Assembly: GCA_964371715.1 (NCBI GenBank)
Contig: CAYJNO010000051.1
Span: 1-8,692 of the forward strand
Source of the DNA: CAYJNO01 sp964371715
GTDB taxonomy: Bacteria > Bacillota_I > Bacilli_A > Erysipelotrichales > Erysipelotrichaceae
DNA: 8,692 nucleotides
Direction of reading: 5' to 3'
Part shown: positions 1-6,588 of the stretch, piece after piece
Layout: the number at the start of each line of letters is the position of its first letter
Numbering within the stretch: position 1 is the first letter of the stretch
Program-made: the position numbers and the translations under genes
Notes under the pieces: model-generated
What the model was told of the DNA's origin: nothing
The model's input: only the letters and a program-made list of their open reading frames with translations
Databases searched by the model: none

Positions 1-22
1 TCTTTATCGCCAGCGCCTATTT

Positions 23-52
23 AATATATCATATAACTTTTATATTGGTCAA
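23..52 (-). promoter_or_regulatory. Strong leftward promoter of stable-RNA type, driving a gene outside the window
   Basis: Read on the minus strand there is a -35 TTGACC (52-47), an 18-bp spacer and a -10 TATATT (28-23). The predicted start is near 16-18. Upstream, 53-90 is almost pure A on the transcribed-sense strand, which fits an UP element. The first transcribed bases (roughly 17-1) are much richer in G+C than the surroundings and do not open an obvious ORF. This is the usual look of an rRNA or tRNA operon promoter in low-GC Bacillota. The promoter is seen; the identity of the downstream gene is inferred. Confidence 0.6.
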
Positions 53-83
53 CACTTTTTTTAAACTTTTTTTATTTTTTTTT

Positions 84-121
84 AAAAAAAAGAAAATAGA
101 TTATTTTAACCCATTTTCTTT
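84..121 (-). terminator. Rho-independent terminator of the ABC-F gene
   Basis: On the minus strand the 9-base arms AAAGAAAAT (121-113) and ATTTTCTTT (97-89) pair perfectly. Three more G-C or G-U pairs (112-110 with 100-98) leave a 9-nt loop. A run of T follows directly (88-84). It lies 6 nt past the ABC-F stop codon. The stem is almost all A-U, so efficiency may be modest. The T-run merges with the A/T tract upstream of the leftward promoter at 23-52. Confidence 0.6.
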
Positions 122-126
122 ACACA

Positions 127-1950
127 TTACCCCACTAATACTTCCCACTCAAGCATCATATTGTCTAATTCTTCTTCTAGTGTCAAAATTTCATTTTCTA
201 GTTTTTTTAATTTATTAGTATCGTTATAGTACTCTTCTTCAAACATTAATTCTTTTTTTACTTGAATTTTTTCTTCTATTTCATTTATTTTCTTTTCTAA
301 ATTTCTAATCTTACTTGTATTTGATTTTGGTTTATTATTTTTATTGACTACAATATTTTTCGATACATTTTCTTCTTTATCTATATATTCATTATATCCA
401 AAAGGAAAAAGTTTACATTCTTTATCTTTCATTAACAAACATGACTTTGCAACTTGTTTAATAAAATATCTATCATGAGAAACCATCAGTATAGTTCCAT
501 CATAGTTATTTAATGCTTCTTCTAGTGCTTGCTTCCCTTTTATATCTAAATGATTGGTTGGTTCATCTAATATAAGGAAATTCGGTCTTTTTAAAACTAA
601 TTTAACTAGTGCAAGTCTAACTTTTTCTCCTCCTGATAAGACACTTGTATTTTTAAACACATCATCTGCACTAAATAAAAAGTTTCCAAGTAATGTTCTA
701 AGTGTAGTTTGATCAAGTTCTGGATATTCATCCCAAACTTCTTCAATTACCGTTTTATTTCTATTGAATTCAATTAGATTTTGATCAAAGTAACCTACTT
801 CTATTTGATGCCCAAACATGTAATATCCACCTAATGCTTTGATTTCACCGACAATTGTCTTTAGCAATGTTGATTTACCACACCCATTATCACCAATAAT
901 ACAAATACGATCTTTTTGAAAGATGTCTAGATTTACATTACATAAAACTTCATCATATCCTATTTTTAAATTATCAATATTTAAAATCTCTTTTCCACCT
1001 TTGATCTTTGATGTAAAACTTACTTTAAACCCTTTACTCTCAGCCTTTGTATCTTCAATTTTCTCCATTTTATCTAAAACTTTAATTTTAGATTGTGCAA
1101 ACTTAGCTTTTGAAGCCTTATATCTAAATTTTTCAATCAAATTTTCTAAGCGTTCTATTTCTTTTTGTTGTCTTAAAAAAGCTGAATGATTTTTTGTTTG
1201 GTCATTTTTCTTTTGTATTTCAAAGGATGTATAGTTCCCACTGTATCTTTTTAATGAGTGATGCTCTAATTCATAAACTGCGTTTACAACATTATCCATA
1301 AACACTCTATCATGCGAGATCAATAATATTGCTTTAGGATATTTTTTCAAATATCCCTCTAACCATTCTATTGTTTTTAAATCTAAATGATTAGTCGGTT
1401 CATCTAACAATAAAATATCAGGCTTTGAAACTAATAATGCAACAAATGCAAGTCTTGTTTTTTGCCCACCTGAAAAACTACTTATTTTACGTTTTAAATC
1501 TGTTGTTTGAAAGCCAAACTTTGTTAATAAAGTTTCTAATTCATTTTGATAGCTATAGCCTCCTATTGCATCAAACTCAGCACTTAGTCTAGAATATTCT
1601 GCTAATGCCTTTTCGCTATGATCTTCTTTTAAACGCTCTGATAGTTCATCTATTTTTACTTTAATATTTAAAATATAACCTAAAGCTTCATCCATTGCAT
1701 CTTCAAGTAGCATATCATCATCATTAAAAGATGATTGGGCTAAATATCCAATTCTCAATTTTCCATTTTTATGAACATTACCACTTGTTAACTCTTCTTC
1801 TTCAATCATTATTTTCATTAATGTACTTTTACCTGTACCATTACGTCCGATTAAAGCAATTTTTTCATTTTCATTTATTTCAAAATTAATATTTTCAAAA
1901 ACATCGTTAACACCATAGTGTTTTGTTCCATTATGTATTTGATATAACAT
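127..1950 (-). CDS. ydiF: ABC-F family ribosome-associated ATPase, YdiF-like
   Basis: This is a soluble tandem-ATPase protein with no membrane segments. ABC-F proteins bind the ribosomal E site and relieve stalled or arrested translation. Residues are numbered from the first of two adjacent ATGs. Domain 1 has Walker A GRNGTGKS (36-43), signature SGGQ (161-164) and Walker B LLLLDEPTNHLD (180-191). A lysine-rich linker (about 242-325) is the expected P-site-tRNA interaction motif. Domain 2 has GDNGCGKS (354-361), SGGE (440-443) and LILDEPTNHLD (460-470). A charged C-terminal region (about 545-600) looks like the Uup/YdiF coiled coil. Both ATPase sites look intact. Of the two ATGs (1953 and 1950), the second is chosen because GGAGG (1961-1957) lies 6 nt before it and only 3 nt before the first. 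The gene follows asnS and a hairpin, and I see no promoter of its own. The YdiF assignment rests on overall pattern and nearness to rex; antibiotic resistance is not suggested. Confidence 0.9.
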   Translation of the reverse strand: MLYQIHNGTKHYGVNDVFENINFEINENEKIALIGRNGTGKSTLMKIMIEEEELTSGNVHKNGKLRIGYLAQSSFNDDDMLLEDAMDEALGYILNIKVKIDELSERLKEDHSEKALAEYSRLSAEFDAIGGYSYQNELETLLTKFGFQTTDLKRKISSFSGGQKTRLAFVALLVSKPDILLLDEPTNHLDLKTIEWLEGYLKKYPKAILLISHDRVFMDNVVNAVYELEHHSLKRYSGNYTSFEIQKKNDQTKNHSAFLRQQKEIERLENLIEKFRYKASKAKFAQSKIKVLDKMEKIEDTKAESKGFKVSFTSKIKGGKEILNIDNLKIGYDEVLCNVNLDIFQKDRICIIGDNGCGKSTLLKTIVGEIKALGGYYMFGHQIEVGYFDQNLIEFNRNKTVIEEVWDEYPELDQTTLRTLLGNFLFSADDVFKNTSVLSGGEKVRLALVKLVLKRPNFLILDEPTNHLDIKGKQALEEALNNYDGTILMVSHDRYFIKQVAKSCLLMKDKECKLFPFGYNEYIDKEENVSKNIVVNKNNKPKSNTSKIRNLEKKINEIEEKIQVKKELMFEEEYYNDTNKLKKLENEILTLEEELDNMMLEWEVLVG

Positions 1951-1977
1951 CATCGTCCTCCATTAATAATTAAATAA

Positions 1978-2008
1978 ATCAGGCGAATGATTTATTCATT
2001 CGCCTGAT
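1978..2008 (-). terminator. Hairpin between asnS and the ABC-F gene: terminator or attenuator
   Basis: A perfect 13-bp inverted repeat (ATCAGGCGAATGA at 1978-1990, complement at 1996-2008) encloses a 5-nt loop. It includes a GC-rich core that is rare in this DNA. It starts 10 nt after the asnS stop codon. The tail on the minus strand is TTTATTTAATTATT, T-rich but interrupted, so termination may be partial. The ABC-F Shine-Dalgarno follows about 16 nt later, with no convincing promoter between. Confidence 0.75.
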
Positions 2009-2017
2009 GTTTAGATA

Positions 2018-3400
2018 TTAGAATTTTAAATTTCTTGGTGTTCTTGCAAAAGGAACAACATCTCTAATATTACTTACTCCTGTGATATACATGATAAATC
2101 TTTCAAATCCTAGACCAAATCCTGCATGTTTACATCCACCAAAACGTCTTAAATCTAAATACCACTCTAAATCTTCTTTTGGTATGTTCATTTCTTCCAT
2201 TCTAGCTTCTAAATATGATAAGCGTTCTTCTCTTTGTGACCCACCAACAAGTTCTCCAACTGAAGGAACTAATAAATCACAAGCTGCTACTGTTTTACCA
2301 TCATCATTTAAACGCATATAGAATGCTTTAATATCTTTTGGATAATCTGTTAAGAACACTGGACCTTGAATTACTTTCTCACAAATATATTTTTCATGTT
2401 CAGTATTTAAATCCATTCCCCAGCTGACTTTATTTTCAAACTTAACATCTGCTTTTAATAAATGATCAATAGCTTCTGTATATGACATTTTCGCAAAGTC
2501 TGATTTAATTAATTTATTTAAACGTTCTAATAATCCTTTTTCGATTAGAGAATCAAAGAACTTCATTTCTTCTGGTGCATTTTCTAAAACATAGTTGATA
2601 CAATACTTAACCATATCTTCAATAAGATTCATATTATCATCTAAGTCTGCAAATGCTATTTCAGGTTCAATCATCCAAAACTCACTTGCATGAGTTGTAG
2701 TATTTGAATTTTCTGCTCTAAATGTAGGACCAAAAGTATACACATCTCTAAATGCTAAAGCAAATGCTTCAGCCTGTAATTGTCCTGTAACACTAAGACT
2801 TGCTTTTTTACCAAAGAAATCTTCTTCGTAATTAGCATCTTCTCTTGTTGTTACATTGAATGATTCTCCAGCACCTTCAGCATCATTAACTGTGATAATT
2901 GGAGAGTGTACATAAACAAATCCTTGATTTTGGAAAAATTCATGGATTGCCATAGATAGAACTGAACGAACTCTAAACACTGCATTGAATGTATTAGTTC
3001 TCGGTCTTAAATGTGCTATTTCTCTTAGGTATTCAAATGAATGTCTTTTCTTTTGTAAAGGATATTCATTTGAACATTCACCTTCTAATGTAATTTCTGT
3101 CGCCACAAGCTCAAATGGTTGTTTACCATCTGGTGTTAATACAAATTTACCAATAACATTTATAGCAGTACCAGTTAAGTATTTTCCTACTTCTTCATAG
3201 TTTGTTAAAGTATTGTCATAAACTACCTGTGTATTTTTGAAATAAGTTCCATCATTAAGTTCAATAAAACCTATTGATCCATTATTTCTATTTGTTCTAA
3301 TCCAACCTTCTAATTGAACATATTCAATTTGGTCTAATTCAATTTCGTTATTTGTAGTTGTAAGTTCATACAACTCTCTTATTGTCATAAATGTCAACAT
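2018..3400 (-). CDS. asnS: Asparaginyl-tRNA synthetase
   Basis: This class IIb cytoplasmic enzyme activates asparagine with ATP and charges tRNA-Asn. The 460-residue length is typical. An N-terminal OB-fold anticodon-binding domain (about 25-105, with VQLEGWIRTNR) precedes the catalytic core. Motif 1 lies around FVYVHSPIIT (161-170). Motif 2 is FRAENSNTTTHASEFWMIEPE in the region 227-247, the asparagine-type version rather than the aspartate type. Motif 3 is GFGLGFERF (427-435). The ATG at 3400 is chosen because AAGGGG (3412-3407) sits 6 nt upstream; the in-frame ATG at 3388, where many family members would begin, has no Shine-Dalgarno. Only 3 nt separate it from rex and its ribosome site lies in the last rex codons, so the two are co-transcribed and probably translationally coupled. 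There is no room for a T-box leader. An intact, single-domain gene. Confidence 0.97.
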   Translation of the reverse strand: MLTFMTIRELYELTTTNNEIELDQIEYVQLEGWIRTNRNNGSIGFIELNDGTYFKNTQVVYDNTLTNYEEVGKYLTGTAINVIGKFVLTPDGKQPFELVATEITLEGECSNEYPLQKKRHSFEYLREIAHLRPRTNTFNAVFRVRSVLSMAIHEFFQNQGFVYVHSPIITVNDAEGAGESFNVTTREDANYEEDFFGKKASLSVTGQLQAEAFALAFRDVYTFGPTFRAENSNTTTHASEFWMIEPEIAFADLDDNMNLIEDMVKYCINYVLENAPEEMKFFDSLIEKGLLERLNKLIKSDFAKMSYTEAIDHLLKADVKFENKVSWGMDLNTEHEKYICEKVIQGPVFLTDYPKDIKAFYMRLNDDGKTVAACDLLVPSVGELVGGSQREERLSYLEARMEEMNIPKEDLEWYLDLRRFGGCKHAGFGLGFERFIMYITGVSNIRDVVPFARTPRNLKF

Positions 3401-3403
3401 TCT

Positions 3404-4027
3404 TTACCCCTTCATTTTATAATCTGCTTCAAAAACAAGTTCTTGAATCTTAGATACGATGTCAATTTGTCTAACAAACATATCTTTTGGTTTAATATAG
3501 TGATCACGAGTCATATCGATAATCCCAACAATTCCAGCTTCACTTAAAAGATCAACTGTTGCTTGTACATCACCACTAATTGCCACTATCGCTATACGAC
3601 AATCTTTTGGTTTTTTTTCTACGATATCTTTAATATCATATAATGGTATATCTACACCTATATCTTGATTTGGATTTTTATCGAAACAAGCTACTATTTC
3701 TCCGACAACATAATCCCAATTGTTGTACTTCAATAAGGCACGTCCCATATTTCCGACACCTACTAAAATAATTTTCTCATCACAATGAACTTTTAATTCT
3801 TCTGAGAAAATTTTTATTAAATCATCTACATCATACCCATACCCTTGTTTACCAAGTTTTCCAATCATTGAAAAATCTCTTCTGATTGTTGTTGACTTGA
3901 TGTGTGTTAATGTTGCTAATTCATTTGACATTACACAATCATTACCCATAGCTTTAAGCATTCTTAAAGCTTTTAAGTATATAGGGTAACGTTGCATTGT
4001 TGCTTTTGATATTTTGTATTTTTCCAT
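3404..4027 (-). CDS. rex: Redox-sensing transcriptional repressor Rex
   Basis: Rex is a homodimeric DNA-binding protein that senses the NADH/NAD+ ratio. It typically represses fermentation and NADH-oxidising genes and leaves DNA when NADH binds. Counting from the GTG at 4036, the N-terminal winged helix (to about residue 80) contains STTIRRDFSMIGKLGKQGYGYDV in the region 48-70, close to B. subtilis Rex. The Rossmann NADH site is GVGNMGRALL (93-102), and a C-terminal helix (about 190-207) fits the domain-swapped dimer arm. The loop that reads NFTP in B. subtilis is IDMTRDH here. The ATG at 4027 is chosen: GGTGA, which includes the GTG at 4036, then serves as its Shine-Dalgarno, while the GTG itself has none. 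That gives 207 residues, normal for the family. It has its own promoter and a Rex-like palindrome upstream, suggesting autoregulation, and leads into asnS. Confidence 0.95.
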   Translation of the reverse strand: MEKYKISKATMQRYPIYLKALRMLKAMGNDCVMSNELATLTHIKSTTIRRDFSMIGKLGKQGYGYDVDDLIKIFSEELKVHCDEKIILVGVGNMGRALLKYNNWDYVVGEIVACFDKNPNQDIGVDIPLYDIKDIVEKKPKDCRIAIVAISGDVQATVDLLSEAGIVGIIDMTRDHYIKPKDMFVRQIDIVSKIQELVFEADYKMKG

Positions 4028-4044
4028 ATTTTTCACCCGTTAAT

Positions 4045-4073
4045 AATATATCATAATTTAATTTACTTGTGAA
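4045..4073 (-). promoter_or_regulatory. Predicted rex promoter
   Basis: Minus strand: -35 TTCACA (4073-4068, five of six consensus), a 17-bp spacer and -10 TATATT (4050-4045). The predicted start near 4038 is only about 11 nt before the rex ATG and directly at the GGTGA ribosome site. An overlapping TATGAT (4055-4050) is an alternative -10 but has no good -35. The -35 lies inside TTGTGAA (plus strand 4067-4073), a perfect match to one half of the Bacillus-type Rex operator. Confidence 0.55.
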
Positions 4074-4079
4074 GTTTTA
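4067..4079 (+). repeat. 13-bp shared intergenic word, copy 1 (TTGTGAAGTTTTA)
   Basis: Identical to 5421-5433. It begins with the Rex half-site TTGTGAA, and its complement supplies the rex -35. The matching second half-site TTCACAA is not present at the 4-nt spacing expected for a full Rex operator. Confidence 0.6.
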
Positions 4080-4087
4080 TTAAGATA

Positions 4088-4105
4088 AAGTTAACTTTTT
4101 AACAT
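4088..4105. promoter_or_regulatory. Candidate Rex operator upstream of rex
   Basis: GTTAA (4090-4094), CTTT, TTAAC (4099-4103) is a perfect inverted repeat with exactly the 4-nt centre of Rex sites. The surrounding 18 bases match 11 of the 14 defined positions of the clostridial-type consensus TTGTTAA-N4-TTAACAA. It lies about 15 nt upstream of the predicted -35. In DNA this A/T-rich a chance match is possible; position next to rex is the main support. Confidence 0.4.
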
Positions 4106-4109
4106 TACA

Positions 4110-4130
4110 AAAATATAATCGATATATTCT
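4110..4130 (-). terminator. Possible weak terminator after the glycohydrolase-like gene
   Basis: On the minus strand AATATA (4128-4123) and TATATT (4117-4112) pair around TCGAT, with two weak outer pairs, and T residues follow. It begins 1 nt past the stop codon. The stem is A-U only, so it could be chance; without it the upstream gene would read into rex. Confidence 0.25.
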
Positions 4131-5351
4131 TTAAGACCAATACTGTTCCTCATTATCGAATTCATTAAATTTTTTCAATATAGATAAAAAAACATTGTTT
4201 TCTAAACATTTTTTCCAGATATTAAAGTCACGATTTATCATTTGTACATATCCTGTTAAAAAAGCTATGGTTAAAGTTGCATCTGCATCTAATAAAACTT
4301 CATCTAAATGATCATCCATACTACAATTATATCTTTTTATTGTTTTGGAATAATTATAATCAACATAGCTCAATTTAAATATTTGTGCTATAAAATCATT
4401 AGCTATTCTTAGACTTTCTTCACTATCAAAGCGTTTTGCTTCGAAATATCTAATATAATTACATAATACTTTAAATGGACTTACTACTCCAATATAATCA
4501 TTAATTATACCTTTAAATTTAACATCATTTTTTAAATTTTGCACAAGAGCTAATTCAAATACTTCATTTCCATAATATGCGCCAGCCAGTCCACCTACTA
4601 AGGACATAATTAAATCTTTATTATTGTCGAATTTTGCAGCATTATTTAGTGCTGATTTAAAACTTGTACTATTTAAAAAACAATTCAGCACTATTTCTAG
4701 TGTTTTCACTATATCACTTGATTTATTATCTAATTCATCTTCATCTAACAGCTCAACTGTTTTAGATATTATGTTCATAAATTCATTTAAATCATAATCA
4801 TCATATATTGAGTTACATACATTGATTGCCCTTTTAAATGCAATTTCCTTTTTATCAACAATTAGTAATTCAAACATTAGTGAATCATAGATTGCTACTG
4901 CAATCATTGATTTAATATTTGCATCTGTTAAGTTTATATTATTATGTATAAAATCAAATCTTTGATGTATATCTTTCCCCATACTTACAAAGGCTAATGG
5001 TACACTCCATCTCAACGCATAAACATTATTTTTATTATCTTCAGAATAACCACAAAGTAAAGGTCTTATTCCTCTTTTATAACTTTCTAATGCATAAACT
5101 AAATTTTCATCTTTAAGATGTTCATCTTTAAAATTTAGAGTTAATTCATTCATTAAGTTGTCATAATCTAAATTATTACTATAGCATTCTAAAAGATTTA
5201 AGAACAATTTCATATTTTCATTAGAAACATATGTTAAATCATTCATATTATATAAATTATATATATTTAATTTATCATTGTTTGAGAGTATCGTTCCAAA
5301 TGTATCCCCTAGTACATAGCCCAATAAACTTCCTAGCACTTTTCTTTTCAT
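4131..5351 (-). CDS. Divergent ADP-ribosylglycohydrolase-fold protein with degenerate active site
   Basis: The 406-residue soluble protein resembles the ADP-ribosylglycohydrolase (DraG/ARH) family, all-helical enzymes that remove ADP-ribose from targets using two divalent metal ions. Visible family marks are the opening GSLLGYVLGDTFG (7-19), an ALRWSVPLA stretch (112-120) like the usual N-x-x-x-MR-x-x-PL segment, and VGGLAGAYYG (252-261) like the terminal GA-x-x-GAYYG. The catalytic motifs are altered: the TDDT segment reads SNEN (43-46), and the GGDTDT segment reads DNNKDL (242-247), keeping one of the two aspartates at the aligned positions. About 145 residues follow the last family motif. 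GAGG (5360-5357) precedes the ATG by 5 nt. It sits upstream of rex in the same direction and divergent from the M20 gene. The fold call is moderately firm; enzymatic activity is doubtful, and a binding-only role is inference. Confidence 0.65.
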   Translation of the reverse strand: MKRKVLGSLLGYVLGDTFGTILSNNDKLNIYNLYNMNDLTYVSNENMKLFLNLLECYSNNLDYDNLMNELTLNFKDEHLKDENLVYALESYKRGIRPLLCGYSEDNKNNVYALRWSVPLAFVSMGKDIHQRFDFIHNNINLTDANIKSMIAVAIYDSLMFELLIVDKKEIAFKRAINVCNSIYDDYDLNEFMNIISKTVELLDEDELDNKSSDIVKTLEIVLNCFLNSTSFKSALNNAAKFDNNKDLIMSLVGGLAGAYYGNEVFELALVQNLKNDVKFKGIINDYIGVVSPFKVLCNYIRYFEAKRFDSEESLRIANDFIAQIFKLSYVDYNYSKTIKRYNCSMDDHLDEVLLDADATLTIAFLTGYVQMINRDFNIWKKCLENNVFLSILKKFNEFDNEEQYWS

Positions 5352-5372
5352 ATTGACCTCATCTCTACCTAT

Positions 5373-5378
5373 ATTTTA
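5373..5378 (-). promoter_or_regulatory. Possible -10 element for the glycohydrolase-like gene
   Basis: TAAAAT (5378-5373, minus strand) matches five of six consensus bases and would start transcription near 5366, about 15 nt before the ATG. No good -35 lies 16-18 bp upstream, so the call is weak. Confidence 0.25.
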
Positions 5379-5420
5379 ACATTAATAAATTAAAGATACA
5401 GTAATGTACATAAATGGTGA

Positions 5421-5433
5421 TTGTGAAGTTTTA
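5421..5433 (+). repeat. 13-bp shared intergenic word, copy 2 (TTGTGAAGTTTTA)
   Basis: Identical to 4067-4079. A second near half-site TTTACAA (5438-5444) faces it after 10 nt and ends just before the -35 of the M20 promoter. The spacing is 10 rather than the 4 of a standard Rex operator, so a Rex site is not claimed. Confidence 0.6.
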
Positions 5434-5445
5434 ATTATTTACAAA

Positions 5446-5474
5446 TTGACATATTACATGCATTTATATATGAT
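5446..5474 (+). promoter_or_regulatory. Promoter of the M20 amidohydrolase gene
   Basis: A perfect -35 TTGACA (5446-5451), a 17-bp spacer and -10 TATGAT (5469-5474) make a near-consensus vegetative sigma-factor promoter. The predicted start is near 5481, at the first base of the AAGGAG ribosome site, giving a leader of about 13 nt. Confidence 0.75.
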
Positions 5475-5493
5475 AATTTAAAGGAGAGACAAC

Positions 5494-6588
5494 ATGAATA
5501 ACACTATAAATCATCGTCAATATTTACATCAAATACCAGAAGTAGCAAATAACGAATTTAAAACTAAGGCCTATATTTTAGAAATATTAAAACCTTTAAA
5601 ATGTGAAATAATTGAAGTTTTAGATACTGGAGTAATTGCTTATTTTAATTTTAATAAAAAACAGACAATTGCCTTTAGAGCAGATATTGATGCTTTAAAG
5701 ACAACAGAAGAAACAAACCATAAGTTTGCATCTAAACATCATGGCTATATGCATGCTTGTGGACATGATGCTCATATGGCAATGTTATTAGGTTTTGCAG
5801 AACGAATTAATGAACTTGAGCAAACTAATATTAACAATAATATTCTTTTAGTTTTTCAACCAGCTGAAGAAAGTTTTGGTGGTGCAAAAAGAATTTGTGA
5901 CTTAAAAATACTTCAAAATTTAAACACTAAATTAATTTTTGGTTTCCATGTTCATCCATGTCTTAAAAAAGGAGAGATCGGTACTAGACCAAATGAGTTT
6001 ATGGCAAAGGTATCAACTGTTAAGTTTACTGTTAATGGTAGAAGTTCTCATGCTGCAGAGCCAGAAAATGGAATAGATCCAAATGAAATCGTCGCAAAGT
6101 TATTATTAAAACTGTATGATATGGAAAGAAATGAAATTTCAAAAGATGATTTAAGAATCTTAAAGTTTGGAATGATTTATGGAGGTAGTGTTAAAAACAT
6201 ATTACCAGACAAAGCATACCTTGAGGGAACTTATCGCTGTTTTAGTCAAGAAGTATTTGATTTTATGATTAAAAGAACTTATGAAATCATTAATGAACTA
6301 AACAACGAATATGGTTGTACTATTGATTTGGATTATGATGATGGTTATCCAGCATTAATTAATGATGCAAAAGTTTATGATACTTTAAAAAATATCATCG
6401 ATATTAAAACATTTGAGAAGCCATTTATGATATCAGAAGATTTTTCGTACTACACAAATATAATAAAAGGATGCTTTCTGTTCATCGGAACAGGAAAGGA
6501 CATCCCTTTACATAATAGTAAGTTTGATATTGACGAAGAAATCTTAGATATTGGTGTAAATACATATCTAAAATTAATTAATCTTTAA
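5494..6588 (+). CDS. M20D family metallo-amidohydrolase/carboxypeptidase
   Basis: A cytoplasmic zinc-type hydrolase of the HipO/AbgB/amino-acid amidohydrolase group, which cleaves amide bonds of N-acylated amino acids or peptides. The 364-residue length is slightly short for the family, with no signal peptide. Visible in order: RADIDAL (62-68), HACGHDAH (87-94) with metal ligands C89 and H91, QPAEE (122-126) with catalytic E125 and ligand E126, GFHVHP (150-155) with ligand H152, the dimerisation-domain HAAEPENGIDP (186-196), SEDFSYY (314-320), and PLHNSKFD (338-345) with ligand H340. All five expected ligands and the catalytic glutamate are present. The Shine-Dalgarno AGGAG is 7 nt before the ATG. 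The exact substrate cannot be read from sequence; N-acetyl-diaminopimelate deacetylase is one possibility among several. It is monocistronic, transcribed against both neighbours, and its stop overlaps that of the convergent gene. Confidence 0.88.
   Translation: MNNTINHRQYLHQIPEVANNEFKTKAYILEILKPLKCEIIEVLDTGVIAYFNFNKKQTIAFRADIDALKTTEETNHKFASKHHGYMHACGHDAHMAMLLGFAERINELEQTNINNNILLVFQPAEESFGGAKRICDLKILQNLNTKLIFGFHVHPCLKKGEIGTRPNEFMAKVSTVKFTVNGRSSHAAEPENGIDPNEIVAKLLLKLYDMERNEISKDDLRILKFGMIYGGSVKNILPDKAYLEGTYRCFSQEVFDFMIKRTYEIINELNNEYGCTIDLDYDDGYPALINDAKVYDTLKNIIDIKTFEKPFMISEDFSYYTNIIKGCFLFIGTGKDIPLHNSKFDIDEEILDIGVNTYLKLINL

Noticed and set aside
923..1189. Open frame on the plus strand inside the ABC-F gene
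   Set aside because: Antisense to a clear conserved gene; no family pattern and no ribosome site.
127..1950. Antibiotic-resistance ABC-F (Vga, Lsa, OptrA type)
   Set aside because: The context and C-terminal coiled coil fit the housekeeping YdiF/Uup type, and nothing in the sequence points to resistance.
2082..3200. Two plus-strand open frames (2082-2321 and 2985-3200) inside asnS
   Set aside because: They mirror the asnS codons and have no recognisable protein features.
3386..3388. Second in-frame ATG as the asnS start
   Set aside because: It would fit the usual family N-terminus, but only the ATG at 3400 has a good ribosome site.
3401..3430. T-box leader before asnS
   Set aside because: asnS follows rex by 3 nt, so there is no untranslated leader.
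4034..4036. GTG start for rex
   Set aside because: It has no Shine-Dalgarno, and itself forms the GGTGA that serves the ATG at 4027.
5421..5444. Full Rex operator before the M20 gene (TTGTGAA facing TTTACAA)
   Set aside because: The half-sites are 10 nt apart; Rex sites have a 4-nt centre. Kept only as a repeated word.
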